This document shows, in pieces, positions 49,721-59,466 of a stretch of DNA of 64,000 bases. Below the pieces are notes generated by a model. That model worked only from the letters and a program-made list of their open reading frames with translations, did no database searches and was not told where the DNA came from. The stretch is from assembly GCF_905475395.1 (NCBI RefSeq), contig NC_058341.1, positions 73,033,597-73,097,596 on the forward strand. Direction: 5' to 3'. The position numbers and the translations under genes were made by a program. The DNA is from Chrysoperla carnea (taxonomy: Eukaryota > Arthropoda > Insecta > Neuroptera > Chrysopidae). Each line of letters opens with the position of its first letter. Positions within the stretch are counted from its first letter, which is position 1.

Positions 49721-49912
49721 ATGATCGATGCTTATAAAAGATTTGATGTAAGATTACAATCATTTAGTAATACATCTAACGAATGGTTGAGTAAAAAATC
49801 TGTAGAGTTATCGGAAGCAGGGTTTTATTACACTGGAAACGCAAATGAAATTAAATGTTTTTGTTGTGAACTCGTTTTGAATCAATGGGAGAAAGATGAT
49901 AAAGAAAGTTAA
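49721..49912 (+). CDS. Truncated BIR (IAP-type) protein
   Basis: 63 residues: R..SF at the start (RLQSFSN), ELSEAGFYYTGNANEIKCFCC and W.KDD. These match the first two-thirds of a baculoviral IAP repeat, including the CxxC pair. The frame stops (TAA 49910-49912) before the His and last Cys that complete the zinc site, and no continuation is seen in the next 100 bases. BIR proteins block caspases; this copy is probably a fragment of a captured IAP gene. It is present only in this cassette, 34 bp after the PC4-like gene. Confidence 0.75.
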   Translation: MIDAYKRFDVRLQSFSNTSNEWLSKKSVELSEAGFYYTGNANEIKCFCCELVLNQWEKDDKES

Positions 49913-49991
49913 AATAACGGTTTGTTGAATTATTGTATTTTTTATGTATGTGTTATTATTTTAGTAAATTACATTATTTCAAAAAATAGTA

Positions 49992-50160
49992 AACTTCTTT
50001 TTTGTGTACCCTCCTTTTCCTCAAAAATTGTAAAATAATATTAATAATAATTTGCAAATTCAGCATTAAATTCATGTTTTTTCTGTATACCCCACTTTTT
50101 CCTCAAAAATTACAAATTAATATTAATAATAATTTGCAAATTCAGCATTAAATTTTATAT
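49992..50160. repeat. 82-bp direct repeat, two units
   Basis: TTTTCCTCAAAAATT, TATTAATAATAATTTGCAAA and TTCAGCATTAAATT recur with period 82 (TTTGCAAATT at 50051 and 50133). Non-coding, upstream of the next cassette gene. Confidence 0.85.
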
Positions 50161-50201
50161 ATAAACTTTTTGAAAACGTTAATTTCTAGTTAAAATTCAC
50201 A

Positions 50202-50728
50202 ATGGTTAATCTATTTGTAACAACGTATTTACTTAAAATAGTAATACCGGCCACGTATATAATCAACAATGCTAGTGTGAGTGCAATTCCTATTTGGATA
50301 ATATAAGTCCACAACAATAGAATATTTATAATTCAGATGTTCAAGCGGTCACCAATCATGGTACTATACAAAAGGTTTATAATACTTATCATTCAAATAG
50401 TAATTTATCAGATCCAATAACTGGTGTAGAAAAAAATGGAACTGATGGAATTAAAACAGATTTTTTTCAAAATGTTTTTGCAAAAAATGGAATGGACCAA
50501 ATTGAACTTCTGAAAAAACTGACCAATGTTTTAAACAAACATTCTGAATCAGGTGGTAGCTCTTATGAAAATGATGTTGATGGTGACGATTTTTTGAAAA
50601 AAAGTAGAAGAAAACGTAGTATAGATGATGACAATTATCATACTAGGAGAATAGTGGAACTGAATTCTAAAATTTTAAGTATTTTAGAAAAAGAAACTTT
50701 TCAGCCCCCACGAAAATGTGATCAATAA
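50202..50728 (+). pseudogene. Secreted-type protein with polybasic site (cassette gene 1, copy D2)
   Basis: Third paralogue. ATG 50202 opens a hydrophobic N-terminus (YLLKIVIPATYIINN). The frame ends at TAA 50305-50307, and homology continues in other frames with a further stop. From about 50335 the motif DVQAVTNHGTIQKVYN is readable, then the polybasic site KKSRRKRSIDDD and a helical NSKILSILEKE, ending early at 50728. At least one frame change and one stop make it a pseudogene, also C-terminally shortened. Confidence 0.68.
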
Positions 50729-51455
50729 TTATAGTATATGAATGTTTCATCAATATATTAATTTATTGTTAATTATTTGAAATCAGAAAATATATAATTT
50801 AACAGAAAAAATTATTTTGTTCATTTTATTTCGTTTATAACCTTGGAATGATATGAATAGGCTGTACGAATGCTATGAATACACAAATAACGATTAATTT
50901 TACAAATATTCAAAAAAGGGGGGCCCCAAAATTTTATTGGCCTAGGGCCCCCGATGGGCTTAATCCGGCACTGCTGCTACTTTATTAAAGTTAATCATAA
51001 TTAAATGTGGTAATATAATTTATTATATGGCATATACTACAATCTGTGTAAATGTCCTTCCTTAATCTTCAGTCATGCATTGGAATTTTATTTTGAAAAT
51101 AATGCCATTTCAAATTTGTCTCATTTCGATGACGGTAGTAGATAAGGCATTTCGTTTTGATCTACTTTTATTATTTTCCTATGATTTAAAAAAAAATGCA
51201 TTTCAAAATATTTTCTACTTAAAAATTATGAGTTGGAGTCCTTACCTCCAGTGGCGTGCGTTACATACAGGCAGAGAGACACTACCCACCCTACATAATT
51301 CAGACAAATATGTATAATCTTATTCTGATATATAATATTTTTTATCTACGAGTATTATCAATAAACAAAACATCTTAACGGGTATCATCTATAATTCTAT
51401 ACGGTATACATTGAATTTTAAGTAACTTCGCATTGCGCTGCACTAGCGCTGCTGA
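50729..51455. other. Spacer with hAT-like terminal sequences
   Basis: No gene. On the minus strand CAGTGCCGGATTAAGCCCAT starts at 50979 and is followed by GGGGGCCC-rich DNA; on the plus strand CCAGTGGCGTGCGTTAC starts at 51247. CAGTG-type ends are usual for hAT transposons or their short derivatives. Neither end can be paired with a partner here. Confidence 0.35.
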
Positions 51456-51954
51456 GTGCATCCAGGAAAAGACACGAACTATTCTTGCCTAGATGTTTAT
51501 ATTTGTGCACTCATAGTCTTAGCACTTATTCAAAAAAATGGACTTCGTGAAAAAAAATTTAGCTCTTATAATCATGAGTGTAGACATGATTATAGAGCTA
51601 ATGGAAGAACATGCACAAAAACATGGGCGGGATATATCCATATTTATCCTAAGTTCCGATGTGGATATGTTCATCGGGACAATGTTATGAATGTTAAATT
51701 TGGGTAAATCGATGGAACCCTTGGTGATGCTAATATCGATAGCTGCACATCATGAAGGAGAACCAGGGGATCCGAAAACCGTTGGACAGGTTATAAATGC
51801 CTGTCGAAAAGTAGTGTGCAATATGGATCTTCTTGTAAGTTTTCTAAATTGTTATAATTTTAACATTTTATATTAATTTGCACTCTTTATAGTTGCAGTT
51901 TGAGAGAACGTTCAGCATAATACCTCTGGACGGGATTCAAATAGGATGGCGAAG
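51456..51954 (+). other. Exon-like segments of an unrecognised gene
   Basis: A higher-GC stretch with open frames is followed by AAHHEGEPGDPKTVGQVINA and CRKVVCNMDLL up to a GTAAGT donor at 51835. A 58-nt intron ends in CTTTATAG at 51892. A short exon 51893-51954 (FERTFSIIPLDGIQIGWRR) ends at a GTGAGT donor. The consistent splice signals suggest part of a real host or transposon gene cut off on both sides. Product unknown. Confidence 0.4.
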
Positions 51955-52073
51955 GTGAGTTTAAAAAAAAAAACAATATGAAAAACTAAATTTTTTTAAT
52001 TATTTTCTTCGAATTTACATATGAAAATGGATTATTCTTATTAGTTTATTATTATTATTAGTATTATAGTTTT

Positions 52074-52845
52074 TTATAATAAATTTTTTTTATGTATCCA
52101 ACTATTGTGATTATTTTTGAAACCTAGATATTTTACATACAGCTGATCCCCTTTTCTTTTTAAAACTTTTTCAACTAAATAATTTTTAGGATATTTAGAC
52201 TTTTGTAATTCAAGTTCGTAGAATCCTCCAAGTATTGGATTACCTAAATAATCTTCCAGAAGGTAAGTTACAGGATTTGTTAGTTGTACTTTTCGAATTT
52301 TAAAATTTTCAGTAGTCCAGGATGGTGTACATCCTTTTTCAAAATTAGTTTTATTCTTTGAGATTCTAACGTAGTTACCAATTTTATATTTTGCTTTATC
52401 AAAAATTTTCATATGGTTGTAAACGGTGTTTAGTAACCGGGACTCACATCGTTTTGTCACATTTGACGGTTCCGTTTTAATAGTTCGATGAATGGTATGA
52501 TTATAATCAAACAACATTTTTTTTAATGAATTTATCCAATTATATGAACCTGTCAAACTGAAATTTTTCCACATTTTTTCTTTAATTGTGCGATTGAATC
52601 GTTCAACAATAGATGCTTTCATTGAGCTATATGTTGAGTAATGATTTATATTATACTTTTTCATTAAAGTGCTGAAGTTGTTGTTAAAAAAATTCTTTTC
52701 CATCGTCTGTTTTTAAATTTTTTGATTGTCTACCTTCATGAATAATTTTTGAAAATGCTGTAGAAACTTGAAATCCATTTTTATTTTTCAGGGGTATTGC
52801 CCATGCGTATTTTGAAAACGTGTCGAATAATGATAACGAAGGCGA
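52074..52845 (-). pseudogene. int: Integrase of region D, C-terminal part
   Basis: Homologous to the copy B integrase: KYAWAIPLKNKN, LKTDDGKEF, KASIVERFNRTIKEKMW and chromodomain YLVEKVLKRKGDQLYVKYLGF. A slip in a T run near 52695 (after GKEFF) shifts the frame. The upstream end breaks off near 52845 at an insertion of about 960 bp, and the N-terminus resumes at 53810-53927. Inactive. Confidence 0.85.
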
Positions 52846-53809
52846 CCTGGGTGGATAAATCAATCAATAAATTCTCTTTGATTACCGTATTCCGTCGATT
52901 ACACATCTGCGATCAATCACATATAATTGAACCTAAAAATAATTGTTTATTAAAATTAAATATGTCGACGAAACAATAAAATTGTATTGATTTATGGTTA
53001 AATTGGTCACGTTAATATATTTCGAAGTTCAAACTAAACGAATGTAATCTCAACTAATTGTACATGAATAAAATCAATAAAAAAAATAAATTTAAAGAAA
53101 ATTGTATACTTATTTGAAATTTTGGAACACGTGGTTTGAGCCGTTTAACAGTGGGTCAATAATAGGATAAAGTGGAATACCAAATTCAATTGGCGGTTAT
53201 CTGAAGGATAAATATCCCCAACATTGGAGATCTAAAGGTAATTCTAACAATATTCTACCAGTTTCAAAATTAAATAAGGAATTTCTTACCTCGCTATAAT
53301 CCATTAAGGTTTTGTAATAAAATTTAATATTTGCTACAAACTCTTCGTGCGCCATATTCGCCATTTTATTTTCCAAATGAAGTGGGTCTAAGTGCGGTAC
53401 CAACATCGAAGAAAAAAAATAGTGTTCTTAAAATTCGAAATTCTATTCTTGCCAGGGGTTAAGTTTGCATTTATGTTGTGTCGCTTATAAATGGGCCAAG
53501 GATAAACAGACCGTAAATTCCACAATAAACATCAATCATTTATATTGAGTTTATCCTTAAGTATCTATTGCAGGAGCGTGAAAGCCCCACGCTAGTAGTG
53601 ACATCTATAAGCACAGTCAATAAGTTCGTTGAATAATCAATTGAAATCTTGGTGACATGCATATAAAACATTTTTTTTATTTAGTCGAGAAACAAACCTA
53701 TTATTGATAAAGTAATAGCGATCTTTGCCAAAAGGGGGATTCACACTACTTATGATAGTTAAATTATAATTCAAACAACGACATCTAGCGTAGCACAACA
53801 ACATACGCA
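52846..53809. mobile_element. About 960-bp insertion inside the region D integrase
   Basis: The DNA separates the two halves of the integrase and has no similarity to the copy B gene. It is slightly more GC-rich. One minus-strand frame at 53197-53406 (MANMAHEEFVANIKFYYKTL) has a protein-like composition but no recognised family. Clear terminal repeats were not found, so it may be a non-autonomous transposon or a fragment. Confidence 0.45.
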
Positions 53810-53927
53810 TTCATATCACATAAATCTGCTTGCCAAAGATCGTCAATACCTTTCATAATGACTCGTCTACGTTTAAAGTTTTTTAAGCAGGTTTATGTAA
53901 TTCTTGAACTATCTGTTGTTTACTCAT
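53810..53927 (-). pseudogene. int: Integrase of region D, N-terminal part
   Basis: Begins MSKQQIVQELHKPA at 53927, then needs one frame change to reach KRRRVIMKGIDDLWQADL, which contains the first catalytic Asp. It immediately precedes the insertion at 52846-53809 and follows the fibre-like gene by 2 bp, as in copy B. Confidence 0.8.
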
Positions 53928-53928
53928 T

Positions 53929-54459
53929 TTAACAATTAATTTTTTTAAAATCAAGTACTTTGTGTAGTTTTTCAATCGCATTTTCTAGTACTACCAACCG
54001 TTTGATTGTATCATCATCTTTTATTTCAAAAAACTTTTCTAAACCTTTCAGAGTCATATCAAATTCAGTTTTAATTTTTTTCATTTCATCACTGACAGCA
54101 TTATTAACGAATGTTCCCTTATCATTTACTTGTTTTGATAATTGCTTATTGGAATTTGATAAAATGTCTACTTCAACTTTAAATGTAAGCATTTGATTTA
54201 ATAATTGATTTACAATATCGGTTTTATTTTTTAAATCATCTGCAATACTTTTTATTTGTTTATCAATATAATTAAATTTGTTATCAAAATAAATTTTGTT
54301 AACTGCATCATTTTTATCCACAGGGTGATTCAAGTTTTTAATTCGTTTTTCATTTAAATCATAATCACCAGCTAATGTTAGTAAGAATCCAGTACCTGGA
54401 GGTCCAGGTTTTCTATGCACATTAAGTTCACTTGATTGCCCAAACTTGTCAACACTCAT
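53929..54459 (-). CDS. Fibre-like protein with collagen-like and phage-fibre motifs (copy D)
   Basis: 176 residues from the conserved start MSVDKFGQSS. Residues about 15-25 contain GPPGTGF, a collagen-like triplet pair. Next comes GDYDLNEKRIKNLNHPVDKN with DAVNKIY, a motif widespread in phage and virus tail-fibre proteins, where it precedes trimeric stalks. The rest is coiled coil. It keeps the features lost in copy B and supports a receptor-binding fibre. The frame is open throughout although its neighbours are broken. Confidence 0.72.
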   Translation of the reverse strand: MSVDKFGQSSELNVHRKPGPPGTGFLLTLAGDYDLNEKRIKNLNHPVDKNDAVNKIYFDNKFNYIDKQIKSIADDLKNKTDIVNQLLNQMLTFKVEVDILSNSNKQLSKQVNDKGTFVNNAVSDEMKKIKTEFDMTLKGLEKFFEIKDDDTIKRLVVLENAIEKLHKVLDFKKINC

Positions 54460-54496
54460 TTCTATAATGAGAATATTACCTTTATGACGTAAATAT

Positions 54497-54697
54497 TTAT
54501 ACAATTATATGACTTTCACGTAACTCTTCGATAATCGAGGTTATTTCATTTGAGTGCGAATTCGATCCCGCTTGCGCTGATGCTATTAATAAGCGCAATC
54601 TATCGATTATCTCTTTTTGGGTTAGATCATCTGCGATTTTCTTTAAATCTAGGTAAATATATATTCTATTGTTTAAAATTCTGGCGGCGAATAACAT
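54497..54697 (-). pseudogene. DUF8207 protein remnant (C-terminus only)
   Basis: The last 50 residues match the C-terminus of the protein at 27784-28821: IDRLRLLIASAQAG, NEITSIIEELRESHIIV. The remaining roughly 290 residues are missing; the upstream DNA (54698 on) belongs to another sequence leading to the pogo element. Confidence 0.8.
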
Positions 54698-54893
54698 TTT
54701 TGTCGGTTGAAGTGCATTTCCAAGAGCAATAACATATTCTTAGAAAGGAATTCCTTGGAATGGAGATAGAATGATGGCCTGGTCTTTTTTTGGGGCTTGA
54801 ATTTTATTTTTAATTTATCAGCAAATGTTGCGTTTTGTATTTTGCTGATAGGTGATGGGAAAAGACTGGTAATATTGCGGTACGTTTTGGAGT

Positions 54894-56706
54894 TTGACGG
54901 TTGAGGATCTAGAAAGAGCTATTGCGGCTTACGCAAATAAAGAATTAAATTTAAACAAAATTTCAAAGACTTATTCTATTCCAAAACCAACAATTCTACG
55001 GCATATAAAAAAGAAAAATAAGATTGCAGTTGATACCAAAATCCAAAAAGGGAGACCGGTTATATTCGATATCGAAACGGAATATATGTTGGCTGAGCAT
55101 ATTCTTCATCTCGAAACACACATGTTTGGTCTAACAATCAGCGATATTCGACGTCTCGCATTCGAAATTGCTGAAATCCATAACATTCAGAATAATTTCA
55201 ATAAAGAAAAACGCATGGCTGGCAAAGCATGGTTCTACAAATTTATGAAAAGGCACCCACAGCTAAGTGTTCGACAACCTGAAAACACATCCTTGAATAG
55301 AATTAAAGGATTTAATAGAGAAAATGTGTTTCACTTTTTTGATTTATTAGAGAAGATTGTAGATGAAAATGGCATAGAACCTACCAATATCTTCAATGTA
55401 GACGAAAGTGGATTTTCAACCGTCCAAAAGAAAGCTCAAAAAATTGTAGGACAAAAGGGAAAGAAACAAATTGGTGCCGCTACTAGTGGAGAAAAAGGTG
55501 TCAATAACACGGCGGTATGCTGCGCTAGTGTTTCCGGCCAGTTTATTCCTCCAATGCTAATATTTAAAAGGGCAAGACAAAATCCAGAACTAGCAAATGG
55601 TGTTCCTTTAGGCAGTATTGTTACTGTTTCTGAAAGCGGCTACATTAACTCTGCCCTCTTTGTGGAATGGTTGAAGCACTTTATTAAAATTGTGAAACCC
55701 ACGCCTGAAAAGAAAGTTCTGGTACTTTTGGATGGGCATACGACACACTCAAAAAATCTCGAAGCTCTGTGTTTAGCAAAAGATAATGGAATAATACTGT
55801 TACAACTACCAGGTCATACGACAAACCGAATTCAGCCTCATGACGTATCATTTTTCAAACCCCTGAGTACTTATTATATCCAGAGTAAAGAAAAATGGTT
55901 GAGAACCAATCCTGGGCGACAAGTGACACAATATCAGGTTGCTCAATTATTTGGAGAAGCCTATGAAAGAGCCGCAGTGATTGGGAATATAGTAAATGGA
56001 TTCAGAGCTAGTGGAATTTGGCCTATAAACCGACATGTTTTTCCAGAACATATGTTTGAGGCTGCTGACAATTTATTAGCCGCTGAAACAATGAATTCCA
56101 GCAATGAGAGTGTATCAGTGTTACAACATTTTACAGAATCGGAAACAAAAGATGTCCTAAAGGAAAAAGAAAAGATAGAAGAAAAAGTTGAAAAGGAAAA
56201 CCACGATAAAGAAAATGACAATAAAGAGAAAGGCGGTAAAGAAAATGACATTAATGAAAAAGAGCATTTGATTTCTTGTGTTGCTGAAATACATGCACAA
56301 CCATCGACGCCGAAAAAAACACATATTCCACCAAAAACTACTCCTGATGATATTAAAAAAACAATAAAAGTTTTATCACCACTGCCCAAAACACACATTG
56401 AAAAAAAAGAGAACTATACAAAAAGCTATTGAAATCACATCAAGCCCATATAAAAATCAACTAGAAGAGAAGCAAAAGAAAGTCAAAGTAAAGAAAGAAA
56501 AGATTGGTAAACCAAAGAAACACCAAACGGTAAAAAAAGATGATGACAGCGATGATGATCTTGAAAATATATGTGGAAAGTGCAATCGTTCTTACTACGA
56601 TAAGAAAGGTCCAAAAGTTGATTGGATTCAATGCGTTCGCTGTAAACGGTGGCTTCATGAGACCTGTACTTCGAATCCAGACATTTGTGATGATTGTTTC
56701 CAATAA
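54894..56706 (+). pseudogene. pogo/Tigger-type transposase with C-terminal PHD finger (one frameshift)
   Basis: Frame 54894-56432 plus frame 56398-56706. N-terminal psq-type helix-turn-helix (KISKTYSIPKPTILRHIKKK) and a CENP-B-like second helix-turn-helix (GKAWFYKFMKRHPQLSVRQP). The DDE_1 core follows: IFNVDESGFS (first Asp), VLVLLDGHTTHSKN (second Asp), LLQLPGHTTNRIQPHDVSFF (third Asp). A Lys/Glu-rich linker leads to a PHD-type zinc finger (CGKCNRSYYD, WIQCVRCKRWLHETC, CDDC). A slip in the A8 run near 56400 separates linker and PHD part. Related insect pogo proteins have the same PHD tail. The frame starts at TTG 54894; the true ATG is not evident. Confidence 0.85.
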
Positions 56707-57260
56707 GAAATATGCACAATAATTATATTACAAACAACATTCTTGTTAACTGTTACTTTATTACTATAGGTTACTGTTTTTATTTTATTTTAATACGGTT
56801 ACGGTAATCATGTTATTTTAGTAAAAAAGCTTATAGTTCCTTGATATCACCAAAGAGTTAAAAATTATGTTTCTATTACCTAAGAGACATAAATAATGTT
56901 TCTTTATTATTTACCTAAGAGTTAAAAATAAATAATTTGATTGAGAATTTTAATGTCTTTCATTCAGTGGTACGACTTAAACACCCATGGTACGATTTAA
57001 AAACATGGTGGTACGATTAAAACCACTAGTCGGCTAAATCGTACCGATGGCAGTCCTTTATAAAAAAGCATTTATAACAATGTTAGAGTAACCGCAGGGA
57101 TCTGTTCTCTCCGTCTAAGCAAGGTAAAATATGAAACTTTATTTTACATATCTATTAATTATTAGAAAATTCTAATAATTCTATTAATTATAAGACGTGT
57201 CAAAGTCGAAATATTTGAGTTAAAGTGAAAAGTGGTACGATATAACCGACTCTCCCCTAC
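56707..57260 (+). mobile_element. 3' end of the pogo-like element
   Basis: Non-coding. Contains repeated TGGTACGA(C/T)T(T)AA motifs at about 56975, 56990, 57010 and 57230, one inverted (AAATCGTACC, 57030). It ends near GGTACGATATAACCGACTCTCC, which reads as an end GGGGAGAGTCGGTTATAT on the minus strand, typical of insect pogo-like termini. I could not find the matching left end near 54700-54890, so the left border is uncertain. Confidence 0.5.
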
Positions 57261-57839
57261 TTTAAATCAAATTTATTTATTGATTTTTAAAAATAATTAT
57301 AAACATTTTCTTATACTTAAACTAAAATTTATTTTGAAAATAATTATAAACATTTGGTTATACTTTAAAGCAAATTTTTCATATAAGATTTTTCCATTAA
57401 TTTTAACGATGTATCAAATTTTTATAATTTTTCGATGTATTTTATTTACAAGAAAATGTAATGTAGGTAAAGTTTAGGCTAGGTACTATAATTTTAAGAT
57501 GCTTTTGTAATTATTCTTTGAAAACTGACGATTTAATAAATTCATTTTGAAGTTGAACTTGTTTCAAGTATTACTGACACAATTCTCGCCACATTCACTC
57601 AAACAGCATGTATATACTTTAAGATGGCCATATTTTTTTACTTGTAAAAATATATTTGTGTAAACAAGTAAAATAAATTTATTAGTCGACGTTGGTAAAA
57701 TATATTTTTATTATTATTATAAATTTAACGGTAAGTGGATTTTACAACGGTAAGTGGATAATTTTCAAATATCATAGTGTTTCGAATAGAAATATAGATT
57801 TTCTTTCAGAAGATGACCGCTTACGATAGATCCGTTTTG
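57261..57839. other. AT-rich spacer
   Basis: No gene is recognised. Two GTAAGTGGAT donor-like sites at 57731 and 57751 precede the acceptor of the next remnant. Confidence 0.4.
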
Positions 57840-58038
57840 CAAATCGTGAGTGATGAGCTAAAAGGCAGTATGCAAACTAACAAATTGGTGTAAACCCAAA
57901 TTGGGAGAAGAATTTTATCATCCCGTAGGATGGTGGTATTTTGCAGATCTACGTTTGGCACGTACTGATGGTTTATTTCAAAATTTTTATGATGGTGAAA
58001 TATTGGAGGAATTGTCAGAGCATTTCTTAGTAGTATAA
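57840..58038 (+). pseudogene. Remnant of the small Polinton gene found at 21227-21613
   Basis: After a TTTCTTTCAG acceptor (57802-57811), homology to the copy B gene appears (SVLQIVSDE, then LGEEFYHP.GWWYFAD and QNFYDGEILEEL). A TAA at 57891-57893 and a gap of about 100 bases in the middle make it a remnant. It lies next to the decayed minisatellite of copy C. Confidence 0.6.
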
Positions 58039-58059
58039 AAATGAGGACTCTACCTCACT

Positions 58060-58150
58060 TGAAGGTCTTCTGAGGTCATTGACCTAGATTGGAGATGCAT
58101 TGACCTAGAAATGAACGACCTTGAGTGCATTGACCTAGATTTGGATGCAC
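58060..58150 (-). repeat. Decayed minisatellite mirrored to 46996-47158
   Basis: Three imperfect units on the minus strand contain AATCTAGGTCA (as CATTGACCTAGATT on plus) and are related to the TCAAATCTAGGTCA unit of copy A. They are followed outward by GTGCAT, an A-rich tract and tRNA-like sequence 4, the same order as in copy A. Confidence 0.7.
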
Positions 58151-58176
58151 TTTTTGGGGGATGTATTTTTTTTTTT

Positions 58177-58244
58177 GATGCGAGATTTGAACACAGGTCC
58201 ATATGAATGGAAGTCTATTACGCTATCCATTAGACCACGGAAGC
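58177..58244 (-). tRNA. tRNA-like sequence 4
   Basis: On the minus strand an A box (CGTGGTCTAATGGATAGCG) and a B box (TGTTCAAATCTC) lie at tRNA spacing, with an anticodon-arm-like GACTTCCATTCATATGGA between. The acceptor stem is poor. It is probably a decayed tRNA or SINE head; it mirrors tRNA-like sequence 3. Confidence 0.5.
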
Positions 58245-58507
58245 ATGTGTCTGTATAGTCAAAAAAGTTTAATATATCAAACACAATTAATCTAATATAT
58301 TGTAATGGAAAAATTTTGATATGCTAATTTACATATAACATTAAGTGATTTTGAATATATGAAATTTTATTGCAAAAACAGGTTTAAAAAATTCGTTATT
58401 TCTAAACAGGCAAGTATATGGAAACTAAATATATATTAAGAGGTGTATTAAAAAAAAAAAAAAAATACTTGATATGTAAATATTTATTTTTATTTTTTCA
58501 AATTATT
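58245..58507. other. AT-rich spacer
   Basis: 3' flank of the ankyrin-like gene; no gene. Confidence 0.4.
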
Positions 58508-59191
58508 TTATTGTATTATAAATTTATTTAATATTAATTCTTTGATTTCTAGATAATCATTAATAATATTACTAGGTCTCCAATTCTCAATCCCACATAG
58601 GTCTTCTTCAGTTTGTTCCATTTGAATAAATTCACCATAAGCATTCACAGGAGACTTAATTTTCTTCAACAACCATCTCCAAATATCTAGATTTTTTGAA
58701 AATGGATAAAATTTCAGGTTTATATTTCTTGCTTCACATGTATTAATAAGACATTCCAATGCTTTAACCCGGCCATGGCTTATGCATGTAATTAATCCAT
58801 CATGCAAATATTTGTCCAAGCTATTTTTCTTTAAAAATACTTCAATAGCCCCATCAAATTCTGTAGATCCATTAAACGAATTTTTAATTTCTTGAAAATG
58901 ATGTTTGAGTTGGATGATGTGTTTTATTTTATATTTAATTAAACAATCAATTATATGATGATGATTTCGTTTAACAGCCATAGATAAAAAGCTTGATAGA
59001 ATGAATCTTGGATATTTCCCCAAAATGTAGTCTACTAGCTCAAGATTACCATATCGAAGCGCGGCAATGTAGAACTCTAAATGTACATTATATTCATCTT
59101 CTTGTAACTCATTGTTGAGACTTTCAATTGTTAACTTTCGTAAGCAAGCCATCATGGTTGAAACAGAATTATTAATTTCAAACCTTAACAT
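58508..59191 (-). CDS. Ankyrin-like repeat protein (copy C)
   Basis: 227 residues; paralogue of 45580-46305. The shared segments LRKLTIESLNNELQEDEYNV and HLEFYIAALRYGNLELVDYI, then LSMAVKRNHHHIIDCLIKY and LITCISHGRVKALECLIN, follow the ankyrin pattern. The N-terminus differs: copy A has a longer basic start. It is intact and follows the VDLQGF gene by 275 bp on the same strand. Confidence 0.7.
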   Translation of the reverse strand: MLRFEINNSVSTMMACLRKLTIESLNNELQEDEYNVHLEFYIAALRYGNLELVDYILGKYPRFILSSFLSMAVKRNHHHIIDCLIKYKIKHIIQLKHHFQEIKNSFNGSTEFDGAIEVFLKKNSLDKYLHDGLITCISHGRVKALECLINTCEARNINLKFYPFSKNLDIWRWLLKKIKSPVNAYGEFIQMEQTEEDLCGIENWRPSNIINDYLEIKELILNKFIIQ

Positions 59192-59466
59192 ATGATTTTT
59201 ATACCTCTACATCCCTATGCATATAATACATTTTGTTAACATATATTTTATTTTAATCAAAAATAATACACATGGTACAATATTATCATATGGTATACAA
59301 CAAAATTTTTTTTAATCGTATACATTACATTGTAAACAAATAAACCAAAACTAAAAAATTCAACATTGTTTGTCACATTGTATGATTATTTATTATTTAA
59401 AAAAAAAAAAAAAAAGGATGATACTTATACGACGTCTATATACATGCTTATTTATGTATACATCTA
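59192..59466. other. Spacer between ankyrin-like and VDLQGF genes
   Basis: AT-rich with an A16 tract; no gene. The corresponding place in copy A has taken up the LINE. Confidence 0.4.

Noticed and set aside
49913..50010. Downstream exon completing the BIR domain
   Set aside because: No His...Cys continuation could be found in any frame in the next 100 bases and no convincing splice pair.
55961..56398. Minus-strand frame of 145 codons rich in Ser and Phe
   Set aside because: Antisense of the Lys/Glu linker of the pogo transposase.
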